Origin: Halorubrum sp. PV6
Lineage (GTDB): Archaea > Halobacteriota > Halobacteria > Halobacteriales > Haloferacaceae
Assembly (NCBI RefSeq): GCF_003990725.2
Contig: NZ_CP030065.1
Span: forward strand, 124,001-188,000
Direction: 5' to 3'
DNA length: 64,000 bases
The position numbers were made by a program, and so were the translations under genes. Below are positions 50,718 to 58,955 of this stretch, one piece after another; position 1 is the stretch's first letter, and each line of letters begins with the position of its first letter. The notes under the pieces are model-generated. The model saw nothing but the letters and a program-made list of their open reading frames with translations, was not told where the DNA came from and searched no databases.

Positions 50718-52955
50718 ATGAGTATGGCCTCCGTGACCATTCGTGTCCTCCACGTCGACGACGACCGTGACTTTGCAGATCTCACGGCGACACTTCTCAA
50801 ACGTGTGGATGACTGCTTCAGCGTCGACACCGCACCGAACGCAGATGCCGCTCTTGACAAACTTGCCGATAGCCAGTTTGACTGTGTCGTCTCTGATTAT
50901 GATATGCCCGGAGAAAACGGGCTAAACCTTCTCGGTGCTGTACGAGACCAGTATTCGGATCTGCCATTCATTTTGTTTACTGGAAAGGGGTCTGAAGAAG
51001 TCGCAAGTGAGGCAATTTCTGCTGGTGTTACTGATTATCTACAAAAAGAGCCCGGCACTGAGCAGTATACTGTCTTGGCGAATCGCATTCGGAATGTCGT
51101 TGATCGATCGCGGGCACAAGCTGAACAACAACGCCAACTTGATGCGATCGAAACAGCACGTGAAGGCATCAGTATACTCAACGAAAACCGCCGCTTTGTC
51201 TATGTAAACCAAGCATACGCCGATATTTATGGGTACAGTTCGGATGAACTCATCGGCAAGAGTTGGGAACTGTTGTATCGCGATGAAGATCGCGAAAAAA
51301 TTCGGACTAAAATCTTACCAACTGTTGAGTCTGAGGGGTACTGGAGTGGGGAAACAATCGGCCTTCGAGCCGATAGGGAGACGTTTATTGAAGATCATGC
51401 CCTTGCGTTGACCGACAGCGACGAACTCATCTGTACGGTCCGTGATGCGACTACCGAAACTGAACAGGAACAGGAACTCGAGGAAGCACAAGCTCGTCTC
51501 GAAGCGTTGTTCGAGTATTCCCCGGATATGATCACCATACACGATGCGGACGGCATTATCCGCGATGTGAACCGGCGATTCTGCGAAGAACTCGACTACA
51601 ATCAAGCAGAAATTATCGGAGAGGGTGTGTGGACGGTCGATCCATCTATCGATCAAGAAGATCTCCGTGCACAGTTAGCTGCTACAGAGACTGGTGAACG
51701 GTTCCGAGTTGGGACTGAATTCCAGCGGCAGGATGGATTGACAGTCCCCGTCGAAGTCCACGTTGTGCGGCTTGATTTGGCTGATAGCGATCGGTTCGTT
51801 GCGCTCTCGCGTGATATTACTAGTCAAAAAGAACGCGAGCAACGGTTGCAGGCCCTTCATGGGACGATGTATGAACTGCTGGCTGCAGAGTCTCGTGAGG
51901 AAATCGCCGAGATAGGCGTTGAAGCCGCCCGAGAGATCATTGGGTTAGATGCAAATGTTTGCAATCTCTATGATGCTGATCGAGATGTGTTAGTACCAGT
52001 GAGTAGCACGTCAGAAGTTGACGATCTTATTGGATCTCCGCCGACGTTTCCTCATGGAGATGGTATTGCATGGCGAGCTTTTGAACAGGGCGAGGCACAG
52101 GCAATCGACGATATCCGGACAGATCCTGACATATTCAACCCGGAAACACTAATCCGGAGTGAACTTCATCTCCCACTTGACGATCATGGAATTTTGATTG
52201 CGGGATCACCAACTGTGGCTGCGTTTGATGAGGAGGATCTCGTTCTTGGAAAGTTGCTTGCCAAAGGGATCGTAGTTGCGTTAGACACGTTCAAACAGAC
52301 GCAGCGGCTCCAAGAAAGAGAAGCGGAGTTGACACGGCAGAATGAACAGCTCGAGCAGTTTGCAAGTTTCGTCTCACATGATTTGAAAAATCCGCTGGCC
52401 GTTGCAGAAGGATACCTTGAACTTGCCCGGGAAGACTGCGAAAGCGATAGTCTCGACACTGTCGCTGAGGCTCATGGCCGGATGCGTACCTTGATCAACG
52501 ACATCCTCACACTGACGCGTGATATAGGTTCGAATGCGGATCGCTCGTCAGTATCGCTCAACAATCTCTGTACGGAGTGTTGGGATAACATCGAAACAAA
52601 GCGTGCAACACTGGATAACCACATTGCGAAGCCCATCCAAGCCGATCGAAGTCAACTCAAGCGACTCTTGATAAACCTCTTTCAGAACGCCGTTGAACAC
52701 GGTGGAGACGACGTAACCGTTACTGTTGGTGATCTTCCAGACGGGTTCTACGTGGAAGACGATGGCAGTGGTATTCCGGCTGACGAGCAGGCCGATGTCT
52801 TCGAATCCGGATACTCAACGACGACAGATGGGACCGGATTGGGGCTAGCAATCGTAAACGAAGTCGTTGAGTCCCACAACTGGAACATCCACGCCACCGA
52901 GGACTCCAGTGGTGGGGCCCGGTTTGAGATCACTGATGACCAGCTCGGCGGTTAA
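50718..52955 (+). CDS. receiver-PAS-PAS-GAF sensor histidine kinase
   Basis: The 745-residue soluble kinase has a receiver domain (about 5-122) with the phosphate-accepting Asp60 in VVSDYDMPGENG, two PAS domains (about 145-255, 260-380), a GAF (about 385-530), an H box FVSHDLKNPLAVAEGY (His554), and an ATPase with NLFQNAVEHGG, EDDGSGIP and GTGLGLAIV. It is a shorter relative of the kinase at 40526, and here the receiver is intact. An ATG at 50724 is an alternative start. Both kinases flank the AddAB-like operon. Confidence 0.9.
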   Translation: MSMASVTIRVLHVDDDRDFADLTATLLKRVDDCFSVDTAPNADAALDKLADSQFDCVVSDYDMPGENGLNLLGAVRDQYSDLPFILFTGKGSEEVASEAISAGVTDYLQKEPGTEQYTVLANRIRNVVDRSRAQAEQQRQLDAIETAREGISILNENRRFVYVNQAYADIYGYSSDELIGKSWELLYRDEDREKIRTKILPTVESEGYWSGETIGLRADRETFIEDHALALTDSDELICTVRDATTETEQEQELEEAQARLEALFEYSPDMITIHDADGIIRDVNRRFCEELDYNQAEIIGEGVWTVDPSIDQEDLRAQLAATETGERFRVGTEFQRQDGLTVPVEVHVVRLDLADSDRFVALSRDITSQKEREQRLQALHGTMYELLAAESREEIAEIGVEAAREIIGLDANVCNLYDADRDVLVPVSSTSEVDDLIGSPPTFPHGDGIAWRAFEQGEAQAIDDIRTDPDIFNPETLIRSELHLPLDDHGILIAGSPTVAAFDEEDLVLGKLLAKGIVVALDTFKQTQRLQEREAELTRQNEQLEQFASFVSHDLKNPLAVAEGYLELAREDCESDSLDTVAEAHGRMRTLINDILTLTRDIGSNADRSSVSLNNLCTECWDNIETKRATLDNHIAKPIQADRSQLKRLLINLFQNAVEHGGDDVTVTVGDLPDGFYVEDDGSGIPADEQADVFESGYSTTTDGTGLGLAIVNEVVESHNWNIHATEDSSGGARFEITDDQLGG

Positions 52956-53461
52956 CAGTTATTGGTAATGCGATTTCTTTATTCAGTCTGCGCCGCGAAT
53001 ATTTGTCGGGCGATTCATTGTCGTTCATGGATTGACTCACGAGTGTAATCCGTTCTTTTCCTCTGATACTGTCACCGACCACCAGTAGGTCGGTGCGAAT
53101 TCGCACGAAAACGTCGCGTTCGATGGCTTCAATCATGGCTTGGAAGTTGTTGGTAATCTGGTTTTATTCAGTCCGCACCGTGTGGGTGCCCCGGGTACGG
53201 ACCACGGGCATTGTCCGCGCACCCTCGGAGGTGCGTTTGTCCGGGGTCGTGCGCGATCCGGTCGAGCTCCTCCAAGGACCGGGTCATTCTTCCACCGGCC
53301 GAATCGCAATCTCGTCTTCATACCGCTCAACGACGACACTGTCGCCGATTTCGATCACAAGATCCTCGGCGAACTCCGCGAAGTCGTCTGCGACGACGAC
53401 TGAGGCGGATATTGAAGAAATCGCATAAAGACTAAAATATACCACCCGCGTACCACGCGGT
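52956..53461. other. gene-free stretch with a short internal repeat
   Basis: GTTATTGGTAATGCGATTTC followed by TTTATTCAGTCTGC (about 52960-52990) recurs as GTTGTTGGTAATCTGG then TTTTATTCAGTCCGC (about 53144-53174). On the minus strand 53284-53410 could encode a piece like FAEDLVIEIGDSVVVERYED, which recalls an AbrB C-terminus, but it has no start I trust. The promoter of the next pair is at 53433. Confidence 0.45.
53433..53461 (+). promoter_or_regulatory. TATA-like element and repeated operator before an RHH-RelE pair
   Basis: TAAAATATA (53433-53441) lies about 25 bp before the ATG at 53462, which fits a leaderless transcript. TACCACCCGCG and TACCACGCGG repeat directly between it and the start codon and would be suited to bind a ribbon-helix-helix antitoxin. 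Confidence 0.5.
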
Positions 53462-53734
53462 ATGAGCACTGACGCGGGAGAGAACGGCGATGGGGACATG
53501 GTCAAACTCAACGTGAAGGTGCCGAAGCGGCTTCTTGAAGAAATCGACGAGATGGCCGAGGAGTTGGAGTACACCAACCGCTCGGAGTTCATCCGTGAGG
53601 TACTGCGCGACACCACAGAGCCGATTCTGACGCCCGGCGCGCAGGAAAGCGTTTCAGAGGGCTACGCGGATGTCGCAGCGGGACGGACGATGTCCACGGA
53701 CGAGGCCCGAGAACGCCTCGGAATCGACGACTGA
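53462..53734 (+). CDS. ribbon-helix-helix antitoxin
   Basis: The 90-residue protein has the CopG/ParD pattern: VKLNVKVPKRLLEEIDEMAE then EYTNRSEFIREVLRDTTEP. The C-terminal part (ADVAAGRTMSTDEARERLGIDD) is the toxin-binding tail common to ParD and RelB antitoxins. It precedes a RelE-like toxin by 10 bp and probably represses its own promoter. Confidence 0.87.
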   Translation: MSTDAGENGDGDMVKLNVKVPKRLLEEIDEMAEELEYTNRSEFIREVLRDTTEPILTPGAQESVSEGYADVAAGRTMSTDEARERLGIDD

Positions 53735-53744
53735 GGGCTAAAGG

Positions 53745-54044
53745 GTGGCCCACGAAGTTGTTCTGACGGAGACGTTGGTCGAAACGTTGGAGCAGTTCGA
53801 AACGCAGGACGCAGAGCGGATCATCAACAAGTTGGAGGACATCGGCGACTTCCCGAACCACTTTCTTGATCGGCTGAAGAATCATCCTGGCTACAAGCTT
53901 CGTGTTGGTGACTTCCGTGTCCTGATCGACTGGGACAAGGACAACGAGGTGATATATGCCATCGACGCCTTCGAGCGGAAGAAAGAGTACCGTGAACTCG
54001 GGAAGTATCGAGAGGTGTGGGAATCGTGGCGAGATGATAAGTAG
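53745..54044 (+). CDS. RelE/ParE-superfamily toxin
   Basis: The 99-residue protein starts at a GTG (MAHEVVLTETLVETLEQF). It has the RelE layout: two helices, then FLDRLKNHPGYKLRVGDFRV and an extended strand IYAIDAFERKKEYREL. It shares the LRVGDFRVLIDW strand typical of this family. It lies 10 bp behind its antitoxin. An IS5-type terminus follows at 54076. Confidence 0.86.
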   Translation: MAHEVVLTETLVETLEQFETQDAERIINKLEDIGDFPNHFLDRLKNHPGYKLRVGDFRVLIDWDKDNEVIYAIDAFERKKEYRELGKYREVWESWRDDK

Positions 54045-54075
54045 GTGGTGACAAACTGTGGCAAAGGAGAAAGAC

Positions 54076-54133
54076 GGCTCTGTTGAAATCCTCAATAGAT
54101 GATACATTTTGACCCGATTGCGGTCAATACAGG
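54076..54133 (+). repeat. IS5-type terminal fragment
   Basis: It begins GGCTCTGTTGAAATCCTCA and ends GCGGTCAATACAGGG. It matches 17278-17339 closely in the same orientation. Both follow or precede toxin-antitoxin genes, but the association may be chance. Confidence 0.62.
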
Positions 54134-54354
54134 GAATTCACGTATTAATTGATTCAGGAGGTGTAGTTCGAAAACAGTAGTATGAATATTTTATCCCCAG
54201 CAATTATGTAGTAATCGTTAAATGAAATCAGTATGGCTGAATCGTCAATCAGGTCTCTTGAAGAATTCGTAGTAGGTTTCTATCTTTTCCTGCTTTGCGG
54301 AACCATTGTAGGTTTCGGGTTTCAGGGGACAGTTGGTTCAGTTCTCATCCTCAT

Positions 54355-54481
54355 TGCTCTGTTGAATAGCGACCTCTGAGTCATGGTGAGACGATGCCAA
54401 CCTTGAGACCACTAGCGTCAGCCGCTAACAAACCGACTCAAATTTTGCCCTCCTCGGTCAACACCGCTATTCAACAGAACA
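54355..54481. mobile_element. 127-bp MITE with 8-bp target duplication
   Basis: The ends TGCTCTGTTGAATAGCG and, inverted, TGTTCTGTTGAATAGCG bound 127 bp flanked by ATCCTCAT (54347-54354 and 54482-54489). The sequence is the reverse complement of the copies at 3639 and 24017. It is inserted in the reading frame of the gene above. Confidence 0.9.
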
Positions 54482-54744
54482 ATCCTCATCGGTCTTCTTT
54501 GGTTTACGGTGCTTGCGGCAGGCTGGGCCTCTCTCGTTGTGCTTACGACAAATGCGTACAGATACTTCCGTGACGAATCTCCCAGTTGGAAAGCAGTGAC
54601 GCTCGCCTTGTTGACATCCGTCTCTCTCGGTGTGGCCGTCTATTTATTCTTCGTCACTACACTTTATCGACTCTGGTTATCCGTTGGAGGGCTCGGATTT
54701 TTTTGCTCTCTTGGGCTTGTCATGGCAGTGTACGAACAGATGAT

Positions 54745-54835
54745 AACGGCGCTGTATCCCCGCCCTACTGCGCTACTCGGACTACGCCCTGCGTTGCTCG
54801 TTGAGGACGGGGGCTTAGCGCCTGCAGTCAGCTAA
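54745..54835 (+). repeat. IS200/IS605-type end fragment
   Basis: ACGGCGCTGTATCCCCGCC to CGTTGAGGACGGGGG forms an end hairpin followed by CTTAGCGCCTGCAG. It resembles 31660-31735. It supplies the 3' end of the interrupted membrane-protein frame. Confidence 0.55.
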
Positions 54836-54887
54836 ATCCGGGCCGCTCGGTGTCCTACGGTTTCCAGATTTTCTCGTGGATTTGTGC

Positions 54888-54935
54888 AAAATCGAGGAGA
54901 AAGCCTCGCACTTCAGCGCAGGGAGGATGTCAATC
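54888..54935 (+). repeat. IS200/IS605-type end at the rhomboid stop codon
   Basis: AAAATCGAGGAGAAAGCCTC continues to the imperfect stem CCTCGCACTTCAGCGCAGGG and GATGTCAA. A near copy is at 60154-60202. The rhomboid stop codon (54930-54932) lies at its edge, so the insertion occurred right at the gene end. Confidence 0.58.
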
Positions 54936-55811
54936 AGCGTCGAGTAGTAACAGCACCGCGATATAACTGCTCAGAAAGCCTAATGAATACCCAAGGAAGT
55001 GTGTATACACATTTACCAGCCCGGATGCTGATAGCGGGTCTGCTGGGAATGCCGTGATTAACGCGGCGGTAATAACGACAATTGACCAGATACCGAGTTC
55101 AAGAAACCCCGGTAGCGGTTCACGTAAGATTGAGCGATCGACCCCGGATCGCCGCAACGTCACACCGTATCCGATGACGGCAAGCAACGCCACGATCGTT
55201 AACGCGGCCGCGAGCCCCGGCCGGACGGCAGCAACTGCGAGTGGTATCACGATAACCAAACCTATGAAGAACAGCCCAGCGGCAATACTGCGCCGAGCGA
55301 CGCTGACGACAGGGAATCGGCGCCGGGTGTACTCGGCGAGTGCGACGGGGAGGTAGCCGACAAACGCGAGTGTCAGTCCCGACGCTCCGAGGGAAAGCGC
55401 TTCGCGGGGGAGAATAAGGTTCAACCCAGACAATACGAATGGGAACACAGCGAAAACGACGACGAAGACAGTGTAAAACAGCTGCCTGCGGCCGGCAAGC
55501 GCTGAGAGAAGATATACCGTCGGAACGACAACGAGATACGCCGTGAGGTTCCGAAGCAGGTGTACGGCATCGGCGTGGGCGAAGTTAGCAGTTAGCGCCG
55601 TCAGTACGTCCGGGTCGTTGTACGAGAATGCCAACTGCTGCCGCAGTTCCGGCGGGAGTAGCCCAACCCCGAGGAATAACGCTGCGGGGAGCAGGAATGC
55701 AACGATATCGATAGGCTGAACCACACGCCGTACCGCATCGGAAAACGACTCTTCTGTCGACGCCACAGATCCGTGTGTCGTGTTGACCCCCTCATCGGCT
55801 GCCGTCGTCAT
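54930..55811 (-). CDS. rhomboid-like intramembrane serine protease
   Basis: The 293-residue protein has an N-terminal cytoplasmic tail and about seven helices. Rhomboid marks are HADAVHLLRNLTAY, the catalytic serine in LGASGLTLAF (Ser144), and a histidine in VYTHFLGYSLGF (His271). Its ATG overlaps by one base the stop of the surface-protein gene upstream (TAATG), so the two are translationally coupled. That protein has a C-terminal membrane helix rich in glycine, a good rhomboid substrate shape. The C-terminus ends at an IS200/IS605-type end but appears complete. Confidence 0.82.
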   Translation of the reverse strand: MTTAADEGVNTTHGSVASTEESFSDAVRRVVQPIDIVAFLLPAALFLGVGLLPPELRQQLAFSYNDPDVLTALTANFAHADAVHLLRNLTAYLVVVPTVYLLSALAGRRQLFYTVFVVVFAVFPFVLSGLNLILPREALSLGASGLTLAFVGYLPVALAEYTRRRFPVVSVARRSIAAGLFFIGLVIVIPLAVAAVRPGLAAALTIVALLAVIGYGVTLRRSGVDRSILREPLPGFLELGIWSIVVITAALITAFPADPLSASGLVNVYTHFLGYSLGFLSSYIAVLLLLDAD

Positions 55812-56677
55812 TATTCTGATCCACCCATATTACTTGCTACGCCGCCAGCAGCTACTCGGATCCGATAGACGTAGCTGAAGGTGAGGATCGTCGCGATCCC
55901 GCCTACGGCACCTAGCGAGATGGGAGTGCCAAAGCCGGCGAGTTCGATCAGGTCACCGGGGTCGGCGCCGGCACCCAAATCGCCGTCGTCGCCCGCCACC
56001 GCGCCGTCATCGTCTCTCGTCCCGTCTTCGCCGTCTTCGCCGTTTCCGCTCTCTCCACCCGGCGTATCCCCATCCTCTTCGTCAAACTCTTCCTCGTCAG
56101 CGTCATCATCAGCGTCGGTGTCATCATCAACTGCGGCACCACTACCCTCACTAGCGCTACTCCCACCTCCACCGCCGCTGCCGCCACCGCCAACATTGCC
56201 ACCATTATTGTCCGCGTCATCGTCCGGGACATCAACTGTGAGCTCAATCGTGCTAGAGAACCCCTGCGCGCTTGTCGAGATGACCGCGCCGAACAGCACT
56301 GACTCGCCCGGCTGGAGTTCGACCGTCCCGTTGCCGAAGGTTTCGCCCGTGTCCATCCGTTCAAGCGTGACGCGGTCGTCGGTGCTTTCAACCCGGACCT
56401 CGGTCGCGTTGTCGCTGTCCTCGTAGCCAGCAAAGCCGATCACGAACAAGTCGTTTACCCGCGTCTGGCTGCCCGGTGGAAGGGTGTTGAACTGTAGTCG
56501 GACTCGGTCGGTGTCGTCGATCTGGACGTACTGCTCGCCGTTGTCGCTATCGGCAGCATCAAGATATACTTCGGAATCTGGCGCGACCTCGTCGCCGTCG
56601 GTGAAGGCCGCCGCGGTGGCGGTCGCGCCGCTGAACAGGACGAAGGCAGTGAGCACGATGACGACAGTGCGGTTCAT
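55811..56677 (-). CDS. secreted surface protein with C-terminal membrane anchor
   Basis: I chose the ATG at 56677 (MNRTVVIVLTAFVLFSG), which gives a clean signal peptide cut near ATAAAF. The about 288-residue protein then has a beta-rich domain (about 30-150) with LQPGESVLFGAVISTSA, like DUF1102 neighbours, a long Gly/Asp/Glu linker (about 150-240), and a final helix ISLGAVGGIATILTFSYVYR. It is exported and anchored in the membrane. It is coupled to the rhomboid gene downstream and lies 84 bp after a DUF1102 gene on the same strand. Confidence 0.8.
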   Translation of the reverse strand: MNRTVVIVLTAFVLFSGATATAAAFTDGDEVAPDSEVYLDAADSDNGEQYVQIDDTDRVRLQFNTLPPGSQTRVNDLFVIGFAGYEDSDNATEVRVESTDDRVTLERMDTGETFGNGTVELQPGESVLFGAVISTSAQGFSSTIELTVDVPDDDADNNGGNVGGGGSGGGGGSSASEGSGAAVDDDTDADDDADEEEFDEEDGDTPGGESGNGEDGEDGTRDDDGAVAGDDGDLGAGADPGDLIELAGFGTPISLGAVGGIATILTFSYVYRIRVAAGGVASNMGGSE

Positions 56678-56761
56678 TCGAATTGAGGTGGGTCGAGTGG
56701 TCGGCGCCAACCCTGATTATTTATCAGTTTTAATTTGTACTACGTGATGCGTAAGGGATGC

Positions 56762-57376
56762 CTACTCGTCGGCGTCCACAACGAATGTTACCTGATTAAT
56801 GTCGTCTAGGTCGTTACCGTTGCCATCACCACGAAGGTCAACCTCTATGTCAACAATTATCTTGTTGCCAGTGTTTAGCTGGGTTTCATTCTTAGTACTG
56901 CTATCGCTCGTACCCTCAGCGACAATAGTGCTCCCTCCAACGAGAAAATCGAGCACGTCTTGATCAAGGAAGTTCCCATCTTTATCCTTTGGTACAACAT
57001 AGATCGTCGCATCAAGACCGGAGTCATCGGTAGCGGGTCCTCCATTCTGATCGGTATTGTTCTTGATCTCAAGCGCGTCTTCAAATGTTGTTTTTGACTG
57101 CTCGTTGAGATCAGTCTGAGAGAATTCAATTACCTCGATACCATTATTGCTATCGTCGGTACCGGTACCCTCACTTGTCGTGCGTATGAGTCGGTTCGCG
57201 CCAACGGCATCCGCATTCCTTCGAAATATAATTTGTGCATTGCTGTCATTATTGACGTTGAGTTCGACAGCACGGTCGGCCTCTATCGAGGTGAACGCAC
57301 CCGATCCGAACGCGGCTCCGACGCTGATGCTTGCTGTGCCGAGTCCACCAAGCAGCACTCGTCGTTTCATTATCAC
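56762..57376 (-). CDS. DUF1102 secreted protein
   Basis: The 204-residue protein starts MIMKRRVLLGGLGTASISVG, with a signal like those handled by SipW-type peptidases (AFGSGAFTSIEADR follows the helix). The mature part is a beta-sandwich with ELNVNNDSNAQIIF and ends VTFVVDADE. DUF1102 is related in outline to TasA/camelysin fibre proteins. A start at 57370 (MKRR) is also possible. It diverges from a paralogue at 57546, and the shared spacer holds large inverted repeats. Confidence 0.82.
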   Translation of the reverse strand: MIMKRRVLLGGLGTASISVGAAFGSGAFTSIEADRAVELNVNNDSNAQIIFRRNADAVGANRLIRTTSEGTGTDDSNNGIEVIEFSQTDLNEQSKTTFEDALEIKNNTDQNGGPATDDSGLDATIYVVPKDKDGNFLDQDVLDFLVGGSTIVAEGTSDSSTKNETQLNTGNKIIVDIEVDLRGDGNGNDLDDINQVTFVVDADE

Positions 57377-57405
57377 TCTCTACTAGCCGGAGAGGTATAG
57401 TATTG

Positions 57406-57524
57406 CGCCGCGTTAAGCGGGCACTCCGCGCGATGGCTACCGCCCCAGTAGTGCTTGACGGTGGCCCACACGATCTAAATGTCGCATTTAGACCGCTAAC
57501 GCGGCGGATTACTAAGTGCCCGCT
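57406..57524. promoter_or_regulatory. nested inverted repeats in a divergent promoter
   Basis: TCTAAATG-TCG-CATTTAGA (57474-57492) is a perfect palindrome. Around it CGCCGCGTTAAGCGG (57406-57420) recurs inverted at 57493-57507 with one base lost, and AGCGGGCACT (57416-57425) recurs inverted at 57515-57524. The region lies between two divergent DUF1102 genes and could couple their expression through one regulator, perhaps the winged-helix protein at 58395. Confidence 0.55.
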
Positions 57525-57545
57525 ACACAATACTGAAGTGTAACA

Positions 57546-58217
57546 ATGAAGATTAACCGTCGAAGTGTACTGGGTGCAATCGGGCTGGTCGGCGTCGGAA
57601 CAGGTGCTGCGTTCGGGTCGGGAGCATTTAGTTCGACCACTGCCGAACGTGCGGTCGAAGTGAATGTGTTCGGTGCGGGTGTGAGCGATCCGGGGACAGA
57701 TGGCGTCGTATCGGGACTTAGTGAAGAAGAAGAAGATGACCTCGCAGATGATATTGCCGGAAACTTCGTTGACGTGTTGGTTGATGCTTCTTCCCCCACC
57801 GTTGATATTTACAACGCCGCTGGCAACACTTCGGTCTCTACAGATGGGACCGACGTGTTCCCGGAGAAATCAGGCACCTACACCAATATCAGTACTGACT
57901 ACGTGAGTCTTGTTGCTAATGATGTGACAATCGTGTTTGGGGATGAGGACGGACTTCCACCAAACTCAAATGTCAACTATACCGACTTCTTCGCGTTTGT
58001 GGGCAACGCTTCCAATGACTTTAACGTCACCTTTGGTGACACAAATGGCGGCAGTATTCTCAACAAGGTAGATGGTAAGACAGTTTCTAGTGGTGCTACA
58101 AAGACCGTAACCTCAGGTACCACCGGCAATTTCGTAGGTGCTAATGTCAAGACAGGAACTGCCGACAATAGTCGCGAGCAGTTGGATATCCGGATCGAAC
58201 AGTCAGATTCAAACTAA
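57546..58217 (+). CDS. DUF1102-like secreted protein
   Basis: The 223-residue protein begins MKINRRSVLGAIGLVGVGTG and continues AAFGSGAFSSTTAERAVEVN, the same signal and start of mature domain as the DUF1102 protein at 56762. The rest is Ser/Thr/Asn-rich beta structure (NVNYTDFFAFVGNASNDFNV) with an SGTTGNFVG repeat-like end. It should be exported and processed by the signal peptidase in the same locus and may assemble on the surface. It is a divergent paralogue. Confidence 0.8.
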   Translation: MKINRRSVLGAIGLVGVGTGAAFGSGAFSSTTAERAVEVNVFGAGVSDPGTDGVVSGLSEEEEDDLADDIAGNFVDVLVDASSPTVDIYNAAGNTSVSTDGTDVFPEKSGTYTNISTDYVSLVANDVTIVFGDEDGLPPNSNVNYTDFFAFVGNASNDFNVTFGDTNGGSILNKVDGKTVSSGATKTVTSGTTGNFVGANVKTGTADNSREQLDIRIEQSDSN

Positions 58218-58394
58218 TCTGAGCCGCTTTTTGTGGAGAAATATGCGAATTCGTCTGGAGATACAATACTTATCCTAAAGTATTTAACAATACAAATATC
58301 AAATAAAAAGAAATATGAAATCGGACGGTTTATGCTTTTGAATATAGTAAGTAAGCTATAATTATCTGAATGCCGTCGCAGTCTCAAACTACAT

Positions 58395-58955
58395 ATGGAC
58401 TATATGGAATATTCGAAGGCTGACACCTCTTCACTTTCGAGCGACGAGGTCCACGACCTGTTGAGCAACCCACGCCGTCGCCATACACTTCACATTATGA
58501 AACGCGACGACGGCACAGCGGAACTCTCGTCGATCGCCGAGCAAGTCGCAGCGTGGGAAAATGAGAAGCCACGTTCAGAGGTCACCTCTCAGGAGCGCCA
58601 CCTCGTCTACACCTCCATACAGCAGAACCACATCCCACGGCTAGAACGCGCAGGTGTCATCACCCACCAGCGGGGTGAGCTTGAGCTGACGGACGAGGCC
58701 GAGGAGCTCGATATCTACATGGACATCGTCCCACGGAGTTCGATCCCGTGGGGCGAGTACTACCTCGGGCTATCGGCGTTTTCACTTGCACTTGTCGCTG
58801 CCGTCTGGGTCGGCATCTTTCCGGCATCGGTCCCGGATTTGGCGTGGGCGGCGCTGATCGGCATTCTGTTCGCCGGTTCGGCTGCCTATCACGTCTACAA
58901 GAGCCGTGAAATGCTGCTCGGGGACAACGAGAAACCGCCGGAGTTCCGGTCATGA
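58395..58955 (+). CDS. DUF7344 winged-helix protein with two membrane helices
   Basis: The 186-residue protein has a winged helix (LSSDEVHDLLSNPRRRHTL, VYTSIQQNHIPRLERAGVI, ELELTDEAEEL) followed by two membrane helices (about 115-140 and 143-165). Such proteins are membrane-bound regulators common in haloarchaea. The stop overlaps the start of the beta-repeat gene by 4 bp (ATGA). It is the likely regulator of the surface locus. An alternative start is the ATG at 58404 (MEYSKA). Confidence 0.82.
   Translation: MDYMEYSKADTSSLSSDEVHDLLSNPRRRHTLHIMKRDDGTAELSSIAEQVAAWENEKPRSEVTSQERHLVYTSIQQNHIPRLERAGVITHQRGELELTDEAEELDIYMDIVPRSSIPWGEYYLGLSAFSLALVAAVWVGIFPASVPDLAWAALIGILFAGSAAYHVYKSREMLLGDNEKPPEFRS

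Larger units (their letters stand above)
54233..54835 (+). pseudogene. membrane-protein gene interrupted by a MITE
   Basis: From the ATG at 54233 the frame encodes FVVGFYLFLLCGTIVGFGFQ and reaches VLILI, where a 127-bp MITE enters and causes a stop. Removing the MITE and one 8-bp duplication (135 bp in all) restores the frame into LLWFTVLAAGWASLVVLT, then further membrane helices to VYEQMITALYP. The last about 25 codons come from an IS200/IS605-type end, so the gene is damaged twice. The family is unknown; it had about four helices. Confidence 0.75.

Noticed and set aside
55881-56426. Serine/proline-rich plus-strand protein of 181 residues
   Set aside because: It is the antisense shadow of the Gly/Asp linker of the surface protein.
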